64,000 nt of DNA from Flammeovirga pacifica (GCF_000807855.2 NZ_JRYR02000001.1:4693892-4757891), one strand, 5' to 3'; positions 25,507 to 34,559 are shown, counted from the stretch's first letter. Notes: a model not told the origin generated them from the letters alone. Program-made: numbers and translations.

Positions 25507-26976
25507 CTAGAAATAATAACTAAAGTATCTATGTGAGCGATCTTGTTTTACAACTTCGAGTATCACTCGGCCTCGAATACGGGATACTATTTTTGAAAAA
25601 TCTTTAGGGTTTTCTAGCGGATATCTATTGATAGAAACTAAAATCATCCCTTTTTTTAATCCCATTTCTGAAATCAAACCACCACTAGCCACTTCTTCGA
25701 TTTTAATACCGTTTTTAAGTCCTAATTTTGATTGCTCGATTTTTGAAAGCGGCGTAAATTTAGCACCAATTTCTTTGGCATCGTATACATTCTTCTCAGA
25801 AATTGTTGTGGTACCGTCGATATTTGTTAAAACAACTGTTTTTTTAATCTCCTTGTTATCTCTTTTGATAATTAAGTTAATTTTATCGCCAGGGACATAA
25901 TAACTTAATTGTTCATCATAAGCCGATTCGGTGTCGATAGGAAAGTTATCAATAGAGAGAATAACATCACCTTCTTTTAATTTATTTTTTTCAGCGGCAC
26001 CACCTTCAATTTTCGTGATGACTACTCCTTCAATATTTTTCAATTGTAGGGTCTCAGCAATTTTTTCATCCACTTCTTTAATACTAGCTCCTAAAAAGGC
26101 TTTCTGAACTTCTCCATATTTCTTGAGGTCATTCACTACTTTTGCAACAATATCAGAAGGGACAGCAAAACCATATCCAGCGTAACTACCTGTTTTTGAT
26201 AAAATAGCAGTATTAATACCAACTAAATCACCATGAAGATTCACTAATGCTCCACCACTATTACCAGGGTTAATGGCAGCGTCTGTTTGAATAAATGATT
26301 CAATAGGAAAAACATCATTCATAATCCCTATTTTTCTACCTTTTGCACTTACAATACCTGCAGTTACAGTACTCGTTAGATTAAAAGGATTACCAACAGC
26401 TAAAACCCAATCTCCTACTCTTACCGCTTTAGAAGAAGCGATTTGAATAGCAGGTAAATCATTTTTATCTATTTTTAATAAAGCAATATCTGTGGATGGA
26501 TCAATACCAATTAATTTGGCTTCATACGATCTTTTATTATAAATCACTTCAATTTTATCCGCTCCTTTTACTACATGGTTATTGGTGACAATGTAGCCAT
26601 CTTTAGTAAAAATTACTCCAGAACCAGAACCCATTGCCATTCTAGAATTATTCTGACGACCTTGAGGGCCAAAAAATAATTCCATCCAAGATTTTCTGTT
26701 CGAATATCCTTTGATATATGTAACAATATATACCACAGATTGAGTACTTACCTCTGCAGCATCAGCAAAGGCTGATAATGCTAACTGATCTGAATTTATT
26801 TCTCTTGGAAACGTAGTATTAGAAGAAGAAACCAAAGGGTGTTCATCCACTTCTGTATTAGAAGCGAAAGTGAAGTTGTTTTCAGTTGGTTTAGGCTGTA
26901 AAAATTCTACATATAAAAAAGCGCCTGATAAACCACTTAAAACACTAATAAGGATAGTAAGAAGTGTTTTTTTCAT
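25507..26976 (-). CDS. HtrA/DegP-family periplasmic serine protease
   Basis: 489 residues from the ATG at 26976; the frame starts two codons earlier at TTG, which is less likely. An N-terminal signal/anchor (LLTILISVLSGLSGAFLYV) is followed by a trypsin-like domain with the triad His134 (VTNNHVV), Asp163 (DPSTDIALLKI) and Ser240 (NPGNSGGALVN), numbered from the ATG, then PDZ1 (about 290-380) and a second PDZ (about 400-485). It degrades or refolds damaged envelope proteins. The first segment between signal and protease is low-complexity and Ser/Thr rich. It follows the DeoC-like gene by 51 nt and precedes trxB by 26 nt. Confidence 0.93.
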   Translation of the reverse strand: MKKTLLTILISVLSGLSGAFLYVEFLQPKPTENNFTFASNTEVDEHPLVSSSNTTFPREINSDQLALSAFADAAEVSTQSVVYIVTYIKGYSNRKSWMELFFGPQGRQNNSRMAMGSGSGVIFTKDGYIVTNNHVVKGADKIEVIYNKRSYEAKLIGIDPSTDIALLKIDKNDLPAIQIASSKAVRVGDWVLAVGNPFNLTSTVTAGIVSAKGRKIGIMNDVFPIESFIQTDAAINPGNSGGALVNLHGDLVGINTAILSKTGSYAGYGFAVPSDIVAKVVNDLKKYGEVQKAFLGASIKEVDEKIAETLQLKNIEGVVITKIEGGAAEKNKLKEGDVILSIDNFPIDTESAYDEQLSYYVPGDKINLIIKRDNKEIKKTVVLTNIDGTTTISEKNVYDAKEIGAKFTPLSKIEQSKLGLKNGIKIEEVASGGLISEMGLKKGMILVSINRYPLENPKDFSKIVSRIRGRVILEVVKQDRSHRYFSYYF

Positions 26977-27027
26977 GTTCAAATGTTTTTTTGATAGCTT
27001 TTTACAATTAAAATGCCTTTTACGGTT

Positions 27028-27627
27028 TTATGACAGATTGACATAAGGAACCATTAAAGCTGTCTCATTTTGTTCTAACAAATGCTGAAATTTTGTTAGT
27101 TCATTTGTTTTAAGTTTAATTTCAATATCTAATTTTTCAAAAGTGGATAGATAACTGATATTGTCTTCCATTAGAGTAATACCATCTATACCATTTTGTT
27201 TAATTAAAGCCGAAATTTGCTCAGCTTCTTGTTGGTCGTGAATCGAAGAAGGAACTGACAAACTGATGCATCTTTCTTTTTTATGAGCCAATTGAGAGAG
27301 TTGTAAAAATTCTATTTTGCACCATTGGAGATTACTTCTAAAAGCACTCATATTTAAGTGTACACCAATATCAAAGGCACCGTGTTTTATGGCTTGCTCT
27401 AGTTCAAAAAGTTTTACTTGGGTTAAGGCACATCCTTCTTCACCACCAATTGTGGTATAAATTGGGAGGGAAGAATTGTCTAAATCTCTCACGGCTTTTT
27501 TAACCCAATATGGCGAAAGGTGAAGGCCTTTTAATGGCAAAGTGCGCCCCATTTCAATTAATTGAAGCACACTTTGTTCATTATTAGAATAGTGGTTTAC
27601 ATCTGCGATGATGTTTTCCCAATTCAT
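27028..27627 (-). CDS. DeoC-like TIM-barrel protein, probably non-catalytic
   Basis: 199 residues. Blocks such as YTTIGGEEGCALTQVKLFELEQAIKHGAFDIGVHLN resemble the deoxyribose-phosphate aldolase core (phosphate loop, K..E...A...GA.EID.V.N). By-eye alignment puts Gly88 where DeoC has its catalytic Asp, and the GIDGITLMED stretch (about 147-156) where DeoC has the Schiff-base Lys of IKTSTG, so both key residues seem replaced. The gene starts inside the pdxJ stop (TAATG, one-base overlap), so the two are translationally coupled and likely functionally linked. No signal peptide. It may be a regulatory or partner protein of vitamin B6 synthesis; the family assignment itself is moderate. Confidence 0.5.
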   Translation of the reverse strand: MNWENIIADVNHYSNNEQSVLQLIEMGRTLPLKGLHLSPYWVKKAVRDLDNSSLPIYTTIGGEEGCALTQVKLFELEQAIKHGAFDIGVHLNMSAFRSNLQWCKIEFLQLSQLAHKKERCISLSVPSSIHDQQEAEQISALIKQNGIDGITLMEDNISYLSTFEKLDIEIKLKTNELTKFQHLLEQNETALMVPYVNLS

Positions 27628-28340
27628 TATTTTAATTGTTTTAGATAAAGTTGAATGGTATTTTCTAATCCGTAATATAAAGCATCACATACTAAAGCAT
27701 GACCAATAGATACTTCATCCAAACCTTCAATATTTTGATGGAAGTAAGCTAAATTATCTAAATCTAAATCGTGTCCAGCATTTAAACCTAACCCTAGTTC
27801 AACAGCTTTTTTTGCAGAAGCCACATAAGGAGCAATAGCCTTTTCTTTGTTGTCATGAAATTGTGCAGCATAAGGTTCAGTGTATAATTCTACACGGTCT
27901 GCACCACAAGCATGAGCACCTTCTACCATAATTGGATCAGGATCAACAAAAATAGAAACACGTATTCCTTTTGCTTTTAGATCAGAAGTTACTTTAGTTA
28001 AAAACTCTTTGTGTTTTACAGTATCCCATCCTGCATTAGAAGTTACAGCATCATCTGCGTCAGGAACTAAAGTAGCTTGTTCGGGTACTACATCTAGAAC
28101 CAACTCCATAAAACGGGGTTCAGGGTTGCCTTCTATATTGTATTCTGTAGTAACTACTTTTTTAAGATCGTAAGTATCTTGTCTTGTTATATGTCTTTCG
28201 TCAGGACGAGGGTGGATAGTGATACCTTCAGCCCCAAATCTTTCAGCATCTTTTGCTACTTGTTCTAAGTTTGGATTATTGCCACCTCTTGCATTTCTAA
28301 TAGTAGCAATCTTATTTACATTCACACTTAAACGTGTCAT
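27627..28340 (-). CDS. pdxJ: Pyridoxine 5'-phosphate synthase
   Basis: 237 residues from the ATG at 28340, the normal family length. The start [20 protein letters not shown] is the canonical N-terminus. Active-site blocks include [12 protein letters not shown] (His and Arg ligands), [27 protein letters not shown] and [17 protein letters not shown]. The enzyme condenses 1-deoxy-D-xylulose 5-phosphate with 3-amino-2-oxopropyl phosphate to form PNP. The open frame continues 69 codons upstream to 28547 without a stop; family alignment argues against its use. It is the first gene of a probable pdxJ - DeoC-like - htrA - trxB run, divergent from the yqeY-type gene. Confidence 0.94.
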   Translation of the reverse strand: MTRLSVNVNKIATIRNARGGNNPNLEQVAKDAERFGAEGITIHPRPDERHITRQDTYDLKKVVTTEYNIEGNPEPRFMELVLDVVPEQATLVPDADDAVTSNAGWDTVKHKEFLTKVTSDLKAKGIRVSIFVDPDPIMVEGAHACGADRVELYTEPYAAQFHDNKEKAIAPYVASAKKAVELGLGLNAGHDLDLDNLAYFHQNIEGLDEVSIGHALVCDALYYGLENTIQLYLKQLK

Positions 28341-28671
28341 AAGTATTTTTTGATTTAATGATACTCGAACAGATGATTGGATCATCAATCCTAGTTTATA
28401 TCCTGATTTTTTACAAAAATGATGAGAATACTTTATAGATGGAAACAAATCATCTAATTGTTCATGAAAGCTCTTCAAATTTTTGATTTTTTCAATCAAT
28501 ACCAACTTCAAAACATCTTTTTGATGATGTATACCTACATTAATCATTTAAGTGGATAGGAAATTTTAATGATTTATGTATATTAATAGCAATCGTAACA
28601 TAAGTTGTTATTTTTGTATCGATATTAGAATTAATTTTGTCGTACAGGCAATTAAAATACTTAACAAGAAC
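28341..28671. other. 331-nt divergent region pdxJ / yqeY
   Basis: On the minus strand an open frame in phase with pdxJ covers 28341-28547 (69 codons). On the plus strand TATTTTTG at 28610-28617 matches the TAnnTTTG element 55 nt before the YqeY start. No minus-strand consensus promoter for pdxJ was recognised. Confidence 0.45.
28610..28617 (+). promoter_or_regulatory. Possible -7 element of the yqeY promoter
   Basis: TATTTTTG fits TAnnTTTG; no TTTG at the proper distance upstream. Confidence 0.4.
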
Positions 28672-29121
28672 ATGAGTTTAAAAGACAAAATTCAAGAAGC
28701 GATGAAAACCGCAATGAAGGCAAAAGATAAAGCCACATTGGGTACGCTAAAGCAAATAAAAGCAAAAATACAACTTGCAGAAACAGCAGAAGGAGTAGGG
28801 ACAGTCTTATCAGAAGAGCAAGAGTTAAAGCTGTTAATGAAAGAGGCGAAACAAAGAAGAGAATCTGCAGATACTTATAAATCAGGAGGAAGAGAAGATT
28901 TAGCTGAGGTTGAATTAGTGGAGTTAAAAGTAATTGAATCTTACCTTCCACAACAAATGTCTGAAGAAGAAGTAGAAGCAGCTGTAAAAGAATTAGTAGC
29001 AGCCGTTGGAGCAACATCTCCAAAAGATATGGGCAAAGTAATGGGCGCAGCCAATAAAAAATTCGCAGGTGTAGCCGACATGAAAGTGGTATCTGCTAAA
29101 GTGAAAGCAGCTTTATCATAA
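28672..29121 (+). CDS. GatB/YqeY domain protein
   Basis: 149 residues from the ATG at 28672. The open frame extends to 28576, but the added residues (MYINSNRNISCYFCIDIR...) lie across the predicted promoter and do not fit the family, whereas MSLKDKIQEAMKTAMKAKDK is the usual start. The helical YqeY domain covers the whole protein: AMKAKDKATLGTLKQIKAKI, AKQRRESADTYKSGGREDLA, IESYLPQQMSEEE and PKDMGKVMGAANKKFAG. The domain is homologous to the tRNA-binding tail of GatB, but free-standing YqeY has no settled role. It is Ala- and Lys-rich, cytosolic. The CvpA gene follows 39 nt later, probably co-transcribed. Confidence 0.9.
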   Translation: MSLKDKIQEAMKTAMKAKDKATLGTLKQIKAKIQLAETAEGVGTVLSEEQELKLLMKEAKQRRESADTYKSGGREDLAEVELVELKVIESYLPQQMSEEEVEAAVKELVAAVGATSPKDMGKVMGAANKKFAGVADMKVVSAKVKAALS

Positions 29122-29160
29122 ATAATAAAATAATTCATAAATCTAACTTAAAGTAAAGAC

Positions 29161-29721
29161 GTGCAACAAGATTTAGGATTTCTTACTTCATACATTAGAG
29201 TGACTGATATATTTTTACTAGGAACAATTGTTTATGGAGCTTATAAAGGTTTCAGAAGAGGGTTTTTATTAGAAATAATATCAACAGTGGTATTTATCAT
29301 AGGTGCTTCTTTAATCTTTTTTGGTGTAGCAGGAGCATTTTCATCTTCAAAAACATATTTTGAGATGCCTAAATCTACCGTATTTTTTGCCTATGTAGTT
29401 TTCTTTTTTGGAGGGACAATGGGACTGAACCTATTAGGTAAGTGGCTCCAAAATAAAATTGACTATTCTGTATTAGACGATTTAGACAATGTAGCAGCTT
29501 TATTATTGGGAGGGTTTAAATATGCTTTATCATTATCTGTAATACTTGGTTTATTTAATTCTGCAGGGTTAGGGTTACCCTCTGATGTAACGGAAGATTC
29601 TGTAGTTTATCCAAAATTATTAGACTTAAACGATTGGGTTCTAGATGCAGGAGGTACGATAATGCCAAGTATGAAAAGGTATAGTAAAGAAATACACGAA
29701 TTATTTGAAGAAAATTTATAG
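29161..29721 (+). CDS. CvpA family membrane protein
   Basis: 186 residues with four membrane helices (about 15-35, 38-60, 72-95 and 112-135). The pattern TDIFLLGTIVYGAYKGFRRGFLLE at the N-terminus is the CvpA signature (D.....I...G..KG..RG...E). Start is GTG at 29161; the family signature begins 15 codons later and no ATG is available. CvpA-type proteins sit in the inner membrane and have been linked to colicin V export and envelope stress, but their biochemical role is not settled. It is the second gene after yqeY and ends in a terminator one base after the stop. Confidence 0.85.
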   Translation: MQQDLGFLTSYIRVTDIFLLGTIVYGAYKGFRRGFLLEIISTVVFIIGASLIFFGVAGAFSSSKTYFEMPKSTVFFAYVVFFFGGTMGLNLLGKWLQNKIDYSVLDDLDNVAALLLGGFKYALSLSVILGLFNSAGLGLPSDVTEDSVVYPKLLDLNDWVLDAGGTIMPSMKRYSKEIHELFEENL

Positions 29722-29752
29722 AAAAAGGGAAGTTAAATGCTTCCCTTTTTTA
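29722..29752 (+). terminator. Intrinsic terminator of the CvpA gene
   Basis: AAAAAGGGAAG (29722-29732) and CTTCCCTTTTT (29740-29750), perfect stem with 7-nt loop, then T-rich. It begins at the base after the stop codon. Confidence 0.9.
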
Positions 29753-29865
29753 TTTTTGCATCGCATACTCACTTTGAGGTAAGTACTAAGAATTAATTTT
29801 TGGCTTAGAACTTATAGATTTAATAAAAGAGAAAATTTCTTATTTGATTTCCAGAATAACCAGCA

Positions 29866-30426
29866 ATGATATTATTATTAGATAACTTCGATTCATTTAC
29901 ATATAATTTAGTAGATTATTTCTCTCAGTTAGGAAAGAAAGTCGAAGTAGTTAGGAATGATTCTCCTTTAGAAGAAATCACTCCTTACAAATATGAGGCT
30001 GTAGTATTATCTCCTGGTCCCGAAACACCCGATAAAGCTGGTAATATGATGGAGGTGATTAATTATTACCATAAAACCCATCCTATTCTAGGGATATGTT
30101 TAGGGCATCAAGCCATTGGTGAGTTTTTTGGCGGAAAAGTGCATAAAGCAATCAAACCAATGCATGGGAAGATGTCAAAAATCTCATGTGATACTAATTC
30201 TTTGTTATTTCAGAATATTCCAGAACAATTGACAGTGGTAAGATATCACTCATTAATCTTGGATCACCTTTCTGATAACATTGAAGTGGTCGCTAAAACA
30301 GAGCAAAATGAGGTAATGGCAATACAACATAAAACGTTGCCAATTCATGGGGTTCAATTTCACCCAGAAGCAATTTTGACAGAATTTGGGCTTGATATTT
30401 TAAAGAATTGGATCGCCTCTTGGTAG
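29866..30426 (+). CDS. Glutamine amidotransferase of anthranilate / aminodeoxychorismate synthase
   Basis: 186 residues, a single class-I GATase domain. The start MILLLDNFDSFTYNLVDYF is diagnostic of TrpG/PabA. Catalytic Cys lies in ILGICLGHQAIGEFFGG and the His-Glu pair in HGVQFHPEAILTEFG. It supplies ammonia to chorismate for anthranilate (tryptophan) or aminodeoxychorismate (folate). No trp genes and no PabB/TrpE are next to it, so an orphan PabA role is at least as likely as TrpG; sequence alone does not decide. Its upstream gap of 144 nt contains a TATTTTTG match (29751-29758) within the preceding terminator tail. Confidence 0.9.
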   Translation: MILLLDNFDSFTYNLVDYFSQLGKKVEVVRNDSPLEEITPYKYEAVVLSPGPETPDKAGNMMEVINYYHKTHPILGICLGHQAIGEFFGGKVHKAIKPMHGKMSKISCDTNSLLFQNIPEQLTVVRYHSLILDHLSDNIEVVAKTEQNEVMAIQHKTLPIHGVQFHPEAILTEFGLDILKNWIASW

Positions 30427-30641
30427 AAAAAAAACATTTTATGCCCTTTTTTCCCAAATTGTACAAAAAAGACCTATTAAAGTACATGAGATTATTGCTA
30501 ATCTATGCTTATATTTATAATGAATAATTAGAGTACGATACTAAATTATTCTTTGCCTTGAAATTATTTCTACTATGATTCTATTTGATTCTACTTTTTA
30601 GGCACGATCTAAATGAAAAATAAAGCACTCAAAAAATATTT

Positions 30642-32117
30642 ATGGCGAGGCTAAAACATATTGTAAAACAATTATCAGAAAAGGATTACGAGGCCATCAA
30701 AACTAATTTGGTGGACAGCAATGCAGAAAAATCAGCATATTTACTTGCCTCGATGAGAGAGAAGAAAACATCTGATCAGCAAATAATGAATGAATTGGAT
30801 GTGAATACCAATGCATATTATACATTGCGTTCTCGACTTAATCAAAAGATTGAAGATTATCTACTTCAACAAATGGAAAGTCCAAGGGCTGACCTATTAA
30901 AAAAAGTAGCTAATATTCATGAAATGGTCTTTACTAAAAAAAGAGCCATATCTATCGTTACTCTTAAAAAGTTAGAAAAGGAATTATTAGATTATGACCT
31001 TTCTAATGAGCTAACAGTTGTTTATAAAGCGCTTAAAAAACTACATATCAATTCCCCAGATTTCTTTAATTATTCCCAGCTTTACAATAAGCACGTTGCA
31101 TACATGTTGGCTGTTGATAAAATTGAAGATATTTTGGCAGATTATTTTAAAAAGTTTGGAGTATATGCTTTCACAGGAGATGAAACGGATAAACTAGGAT
31201 TAGACCTCTTACACAAAGAGATGAACAATACCTGTAAGCTTTATGAATCTCATCGTCCTTTCGTGTATCAGAGTTGTATGAACATCTTTCATAGACTCTT
31301 TATTGAGGATGAAAGTCAAGTAGCTTTAAATGCTGTAAAACAAACCGATGAAGAAGAACCTATAGAAGATATTTTCCATAAGATCGATCAGATTTTTGAT
31401 CAATATCATATGGATTCAATTTATTTCCATCTAAATAATGTATTTGAATTCTTAAAATTAGAATATTATACACATTACGGTGTATTTAGAAAGGCAAGTA
31501 GGTATTTTGATGCTGTCAATGAGGATGTTCAAGCCTTATTAATGCATAGTAATCAGTATACATTCCCATCGCAGTTTTTACAAACAAAATTGCAAAGAGC
31601 ATTACAAACAGATACACAAGGTGAATTATTCGAGCAGAACAAAGTTGTCTTTGATGATTTCGAGCCAGATGATAATGATATACCAAATTATGTTTCTTAT
31701 ATCGTCTACCGTTCAATTTCTGCTTATTATGCCGAGGAATTTGATGAGGCAGCAAGATTCTTAAATAACTTGCTAAATGAAATCAGTTTAAAGAAATATC
31801 CTCATGCCTTTTTAGAAGTGAAATCGCTTTTGGCCTTACAGTATGTTTGTATAAGAGATTTCGAATTATTTAATCAATTAGCCAATAGTATTCAAAGACA
31901 AATTCGTTTAATGGGTAAAGAAAGTTGCCCGTCGATTACCTTATTCTTAAAAATGTTGAAAACGGGTATGTCTGAAGCAAAACGAGATAAGATGGCTAAA
32001 GTATCTAATATAATAACACGGTATACACAAATAAAATCACCTTACATTTTTGCTCCTACTAGAAGCATAAGAATGGACGATAGGTTTATACGTTTAGTGA
32101 GTGGTGAATTAGATTAA
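30642..32117 (+). CDS. Uncharacterised all-helical protein with N-terminal HTH-like segment
   Basis: 491 residues; I do not recognise the family. It has no signal peptide and no membrane segment, so is cytosolic. The first 75 residues (KHIVKQLSEKDYEAIKTNLV, then KTSDQQIMNELDVNTNAYYTLRSRL) look like short helices of a helix-turn-helix type. The remainder is a run of helices rich in Leu, Tyr and Phe (ELTVVYKALKKLH, FLKLEYYTHYGVFRKASRYF, AAYYAEEFDEAARFLNNLL-like pairs) that resemble degenerate TPR or other alpha-solenoid repeats. The C-terminus is basic. No catalytic motif was seen. It is monocistronic with a strong terminator. Likely a Bacteroidota-specific conserved protein; role unknown. Confidence 0.7.
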   Translation: MARLKHIVKQLSEKDYEAIKTNLVDSNAEKSAYLLASMREKKTSDQQIMNELDVNTNAYYTLRSRLNQKIEDYLLQQMESPRADLLKKVANIHEMVFTKKRAISIVTLKKLEKELLDYDLSNELTVVYKALKKLHINSPDFFNYSQLYNKHVAYMLAVDKIEDILADYFKKFGVYAFTGDETDKLGLDLLHKEMNNTCKLYESHRPFVYQSCMNIFHRLFIEDESQVALNAVKQTDEEEPIEDIFHKIDQIFDQYHMDSIYFHLNNVFEFLKLEYYTHYGVFRKASRYFDAVNEDVQALLMHSNQYTFPSQFLQTKLQRALQTDTQGELFEQNKVVFDDFEPDDNDIPNYVSYIVYRSISAYYAEEFDEAARFLNNLLNEISLKKYPHAFLEVKSLLALQYVCIRDFELFNQLANSIQRQIRLMGKESCPSITLFLKMLKTGMSEAKRDKMAKVSNIITRYTQIKSPYIFAPTRSIRMDDRFIRLVSGELD

Positions 32118-32131
32118 TCTCATTAAAATAT

Positions 32132-32179
32132 AAAAAAACACTTCAACCTTATTATCATTAAAGTTGAAGTGTTTTTTTT
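32132..32179 (+). terminator. Intrinsic terminator of the 491-residue protein gene
   Basis: AACACTTCAAC (32137-32147) pairs with GTTGAAGTGTT (32163-32173), extended by A/T pairs, followed by eight Ts. Confidence 0.9.
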
Positions 32180-32244
32180 ATGATCAAAAATTTTAGAACT
32201 GATGATAACAGAGTTGTTGTACTTTGTTGTGATAAAAATAAAAC

Positions 32245-32284
32245 AACAAAAAAGGTTGTCTCATAATTTAATGAGACAACCTTT
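32245..32284 (-). terminator. Intrinsic terminator of the response-regulator gene
   Basis: AAAGGTTGTCTCAT (32251-32264) and ATGAGACAACCTTT (32271-32284) form a perfect 14-bp stem; on the minus strand Ts follow. The stem sequence is closely similar to the hairpin at 58888-58916. Confidence 0.92.
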
Positions 32285-32303
32285 ATAGAAAAACTAGAAT
32301 GAT

Positions 32304-32714
32304 CTATACTTCTAATGCACTTAAGTTTTTCTGTGTAAGTGGTTTATTTACATATTTTTTTACATAACTATAATTCTGAGATCGACTTATATCTTGTGGA
32401 TTAATAGAAGATGTCAACATTATAATTTTACATTTTTCTTTTGTTTTTTCCTCTAACTGATCAAAAAGATCTAGAAATTGGAATCCATCCATTAAAGGCA
32501 TATCAATATCTAAGAATATCAATTCAGGTAACACTTTATCAGCTATGTCACCAAGTTTTTCGATATTTCGTAAAAACTCAATGGCGCTTTTAGCCCCTGA
32601 ATGTATAAATATGTTATCGCTGATTTTTGAAGCCTCAATCATCTTTTGGTTAATAAGATTATCAATCTCATTATCGTCAATCAGCATAACTGAGTAATAT
32701 TTTTTTTGAGCCAT
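32304..32714 (-). CDS. Single-domain response regulator (CheY/Rcp1-like)
   Basis: 136 residues, a lone receiver domain. Acidic pocket Asp13-Asp14 (MLIDDNEID), phosphoacceptor Asp69 (LIFLDIDMPLMDGFQF), Thr101 (IIMLTSS) and Lys124 (VNKPL) are all in place. The HSGAKSAIEFLRN and SINPQDISRSQ stretches resemble the Rcp1 branch that partners hybrid or bacteriophytochrome-type kinases. There is no output domain, so it acts by protein contact. No histidine kinase is next to it. It is monocistronic: about 260 nt upstream to the ALDH terminator region, and a perfect terminator downstream. Confidence 0.92.
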   Translation of the reverse strand: MAQKKYYSVMLIDDNEIDNLINQKMIEASKISDNIFIHSGAKSAIEFLRNIEKLGDIADKVLPELIFLDIDMPLMDGFQFLDLFDQLEEKTKEKCKIIMLTSSINPQDISRSQNYSYVKKYVNKPLTQKNLSALEV

Positions 32715-32904
32715 CTGGTAAAAGTAAAGCTGTAGGGAATAAGAGTTAATGAAACATATACCTACTTGAAGTCAACAAGTAACGGTAGCTGTTGAGCAGC
32801 TAATCTTTAATCAATATAACTAAACCGTATTGAATAACAAAGACATATACAGATAATTAACAAGGTATAGCGTATTATTCGTGTAAGTTTTACGTTATTA
32901 ATTG

Positions 32905-32964
32905 TAAGAAAAAAGACGTACATCGTGGTTTCTAAATAATAAAAAACACTAAGATGTACGTCTT
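32905..32964 (-). terminator. Terminator of the ALDH7 gene
   Basis: AAGACGTACATC (32913-32924) and GATGTACGTCTT (32953-32964) are exact reverse complements with a 28-nt loop that can partly pair (GTGGTTT with AAAACAC). On the minus strand it is followed by Ts. Confidence 0.75.
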
Positions 32965-32972
32965 AAATAGAG

Positions 32973-34514
32973 TTATATATCAAATTTAATACCCTGAGCC
33001 AATGGTAAAACCTTACCATAGTTTACGGTATTCGTTTGTCTTCTCATGTAAGCTTTCCAAGCATCTGAACCCGATTCTCTTCCTCCTCCAGTTTCTTTTT
33101 CTCCACCAAAGGCACCGCCAATTTCAGCACCCGAAGTACCGATATTAATATTAGCAATTCCACAATCAGAACCTGAAGCACTTAAGAAAGCTTCTGATTC
33201 CAATAAATGATTGGTAAATACTGCCGAAGAAAGTCCTTGTTTGACATCATTTTGAATCTTAATGGCATTCTCAATTTCACCACTATATTTAATTAAATAT
33301 AATATTGGAGCAAAAGTTTCTTCTTGAACTATTTGATAATTATTATCAGCCTCAATGATAGCTGGTTGAACATAATTTCCAGAAAGTCCTTCTGCTTGGT
33401 AAGCATCTCCTCCTGTTAATAATAGACCTCCTTCTTGTTTCGCTTTTTCAATCGCATTCTTAAATGCTTGAACAGCATCAGCATCAATAAGAGGACCTAC
33501 TAATTTAGATTCATCCAACGGATGACCAATGGATAGGGATGGATATATTTTTAATAAACGATCTTTCACTTGATCGTAAACAGTGTCATGTACAATTAGT
33601 CTCCTAGTAGAAGTACAACGTTGACCACATGTACCTACAGCACCAAATACTGTTGCACGAATGGCCATTTCAATGTTTGCATTTTCAGTAATAATAAGTG
33701 CATTATTACCGCCTAATTCTAAAAGAGACTTACCAAGGCGAGCACCAACAGCAGCACCTACTTTTTTACCCATTCTTGTCGATCCAGTAGCTGAGATTAA
33801 CGGGAAGCGATTGTCGTGAGACATTGATGCTCCAATTTCAGCATCACCAATGATATAACTGAATAAACCTTCTGGAAGGTCATTGTTTTTCAATACATCT
33901 TGTAAGATATGTTGACAAGCAATGGCAGTTAAGGGTGTTTTTTCGGAAGGTTTCCAGATACAAACATTCCCTCCGATTGCTGCAATCATAGAGTTCCAAG
34001 ACCAAACGGCTACAGGGAAATTAAAAGCAGAGATAATTCCCACAAGGCCCAGAGGATGCCATTGTTCAAACATTCTGTGATCTTGGCGTTCAGATTTCAT
34101 CTCTAGACCATACAATTGTCTCGACTGACCCACAGCAAAATCGCAAATGTCGATCATTTCTTGGACCTCACCCAAACCTTCTTGGTAAATTTTACCCATT
34201 TCATAGGTAACCAGTTTCCCTAAAGGCTCTTTGTACTTTCTCAAAGCTTCTCCGATCTGACGTACAATTTCACCTCGTTGTGGTGCAGGTAAAACTCTCC
34301 ATGAGTTAAATGCATTTTGAGCAGTTGTTACAATGGTTTCAAGATCTTCTTGGGTAGCCATTTCTACCTCAGCAATCAATTGTCCATCGGTAGGAGAGTA
34401 GATTTTTCTAGTTTCTCTACTTGGATCTAAATCGGCAAAAGTTCTACCTGTAGCATAGGCAGGGTTACGTTTTTCAATTCCTAATTCTTTTAAAAAATCA
34501 AGAGCGATGTTCAT
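32973..34514 (-). CDS. Aldehyde dehydrogenase, ALDH7 family
   Basis: 513 residues from the ATG at 34514. The open frame extends to 34589, but the extra residues cross the prfB terminator, and MNIALDFLKELGIEKRNPAY is the expected start. The catalytic Cys lies in GTCGQRCTSTRRL and the general-base Glu in SLLELGGNNALII; the NAD-binding stretch is STRMGKKVGAAVGARLGK. QRCTSTRRL and AFGGEKETGGGRESGSDAW are ALDH7 (antiquitin/AASADH) signatures. Likely substrate is L-aminoadipate semialdehyde (lysine breakdown) or a related semialdehyde, inferred from family only. Cytosolic. No lysine-catabolic partner is adjacent. Confidence 0.9.
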   Translation of the reverse strand: MNIALDFLKELGIEKRNPAYATGRTFADLDPSRETRKIYSPTDGQLIAEVEMATQEDLETIVTTAQNAFNSWRVLPAPQRGEIVRQIGEALRKYKEPLGKLVTYEMGKIYQEGLGEVQEMIDICDFAVGQSRQLYGLEMKSERQDHRMFEQWHPLGLVGIISAFNFPVAVWSWNSMIAAIGGNVCIWKPSEKTPLTAIACQHILQDVLKNNDLPEGLFSYIIGDAEIGASMSHDNRFPLISATGSTRMGKKVGAAVGARLGKSLLELGGNNALIITENANIEMAIRATVFGAVGTCGQRCTSTRRLIVHDTVYDQVKDRLLKIYPSLSIGHPLDESKLVGPLIDADAVQAFKNAIEKAKQEGGLLLTGGDAYQAEGLSGNYVQPAIIEADNNYQIVQEETFAPILYLIKYSGEIENAIKIQNDVKQGLSSAVFTNHLLESEAFLSASGSDCGIANINIGTSGAEIGGAFGGEKETGGGRESGSDAWKAYMRRQTNTVNYGKVLPLAQGIKFDI

Positions 34515-34559
34515 GGCGTTAATGTTTATATTCGATGTGTTTATGTAGGTAAAGTTGTA

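Noticed and set aside
28661-29023. 120-codon Leu-rich frame antisense to the yqeY gene
   Set aside because: It is the reverse complement of an Ala/Lys/Glu-rich gene, which produces Leu/Phe-rich shadow frames.
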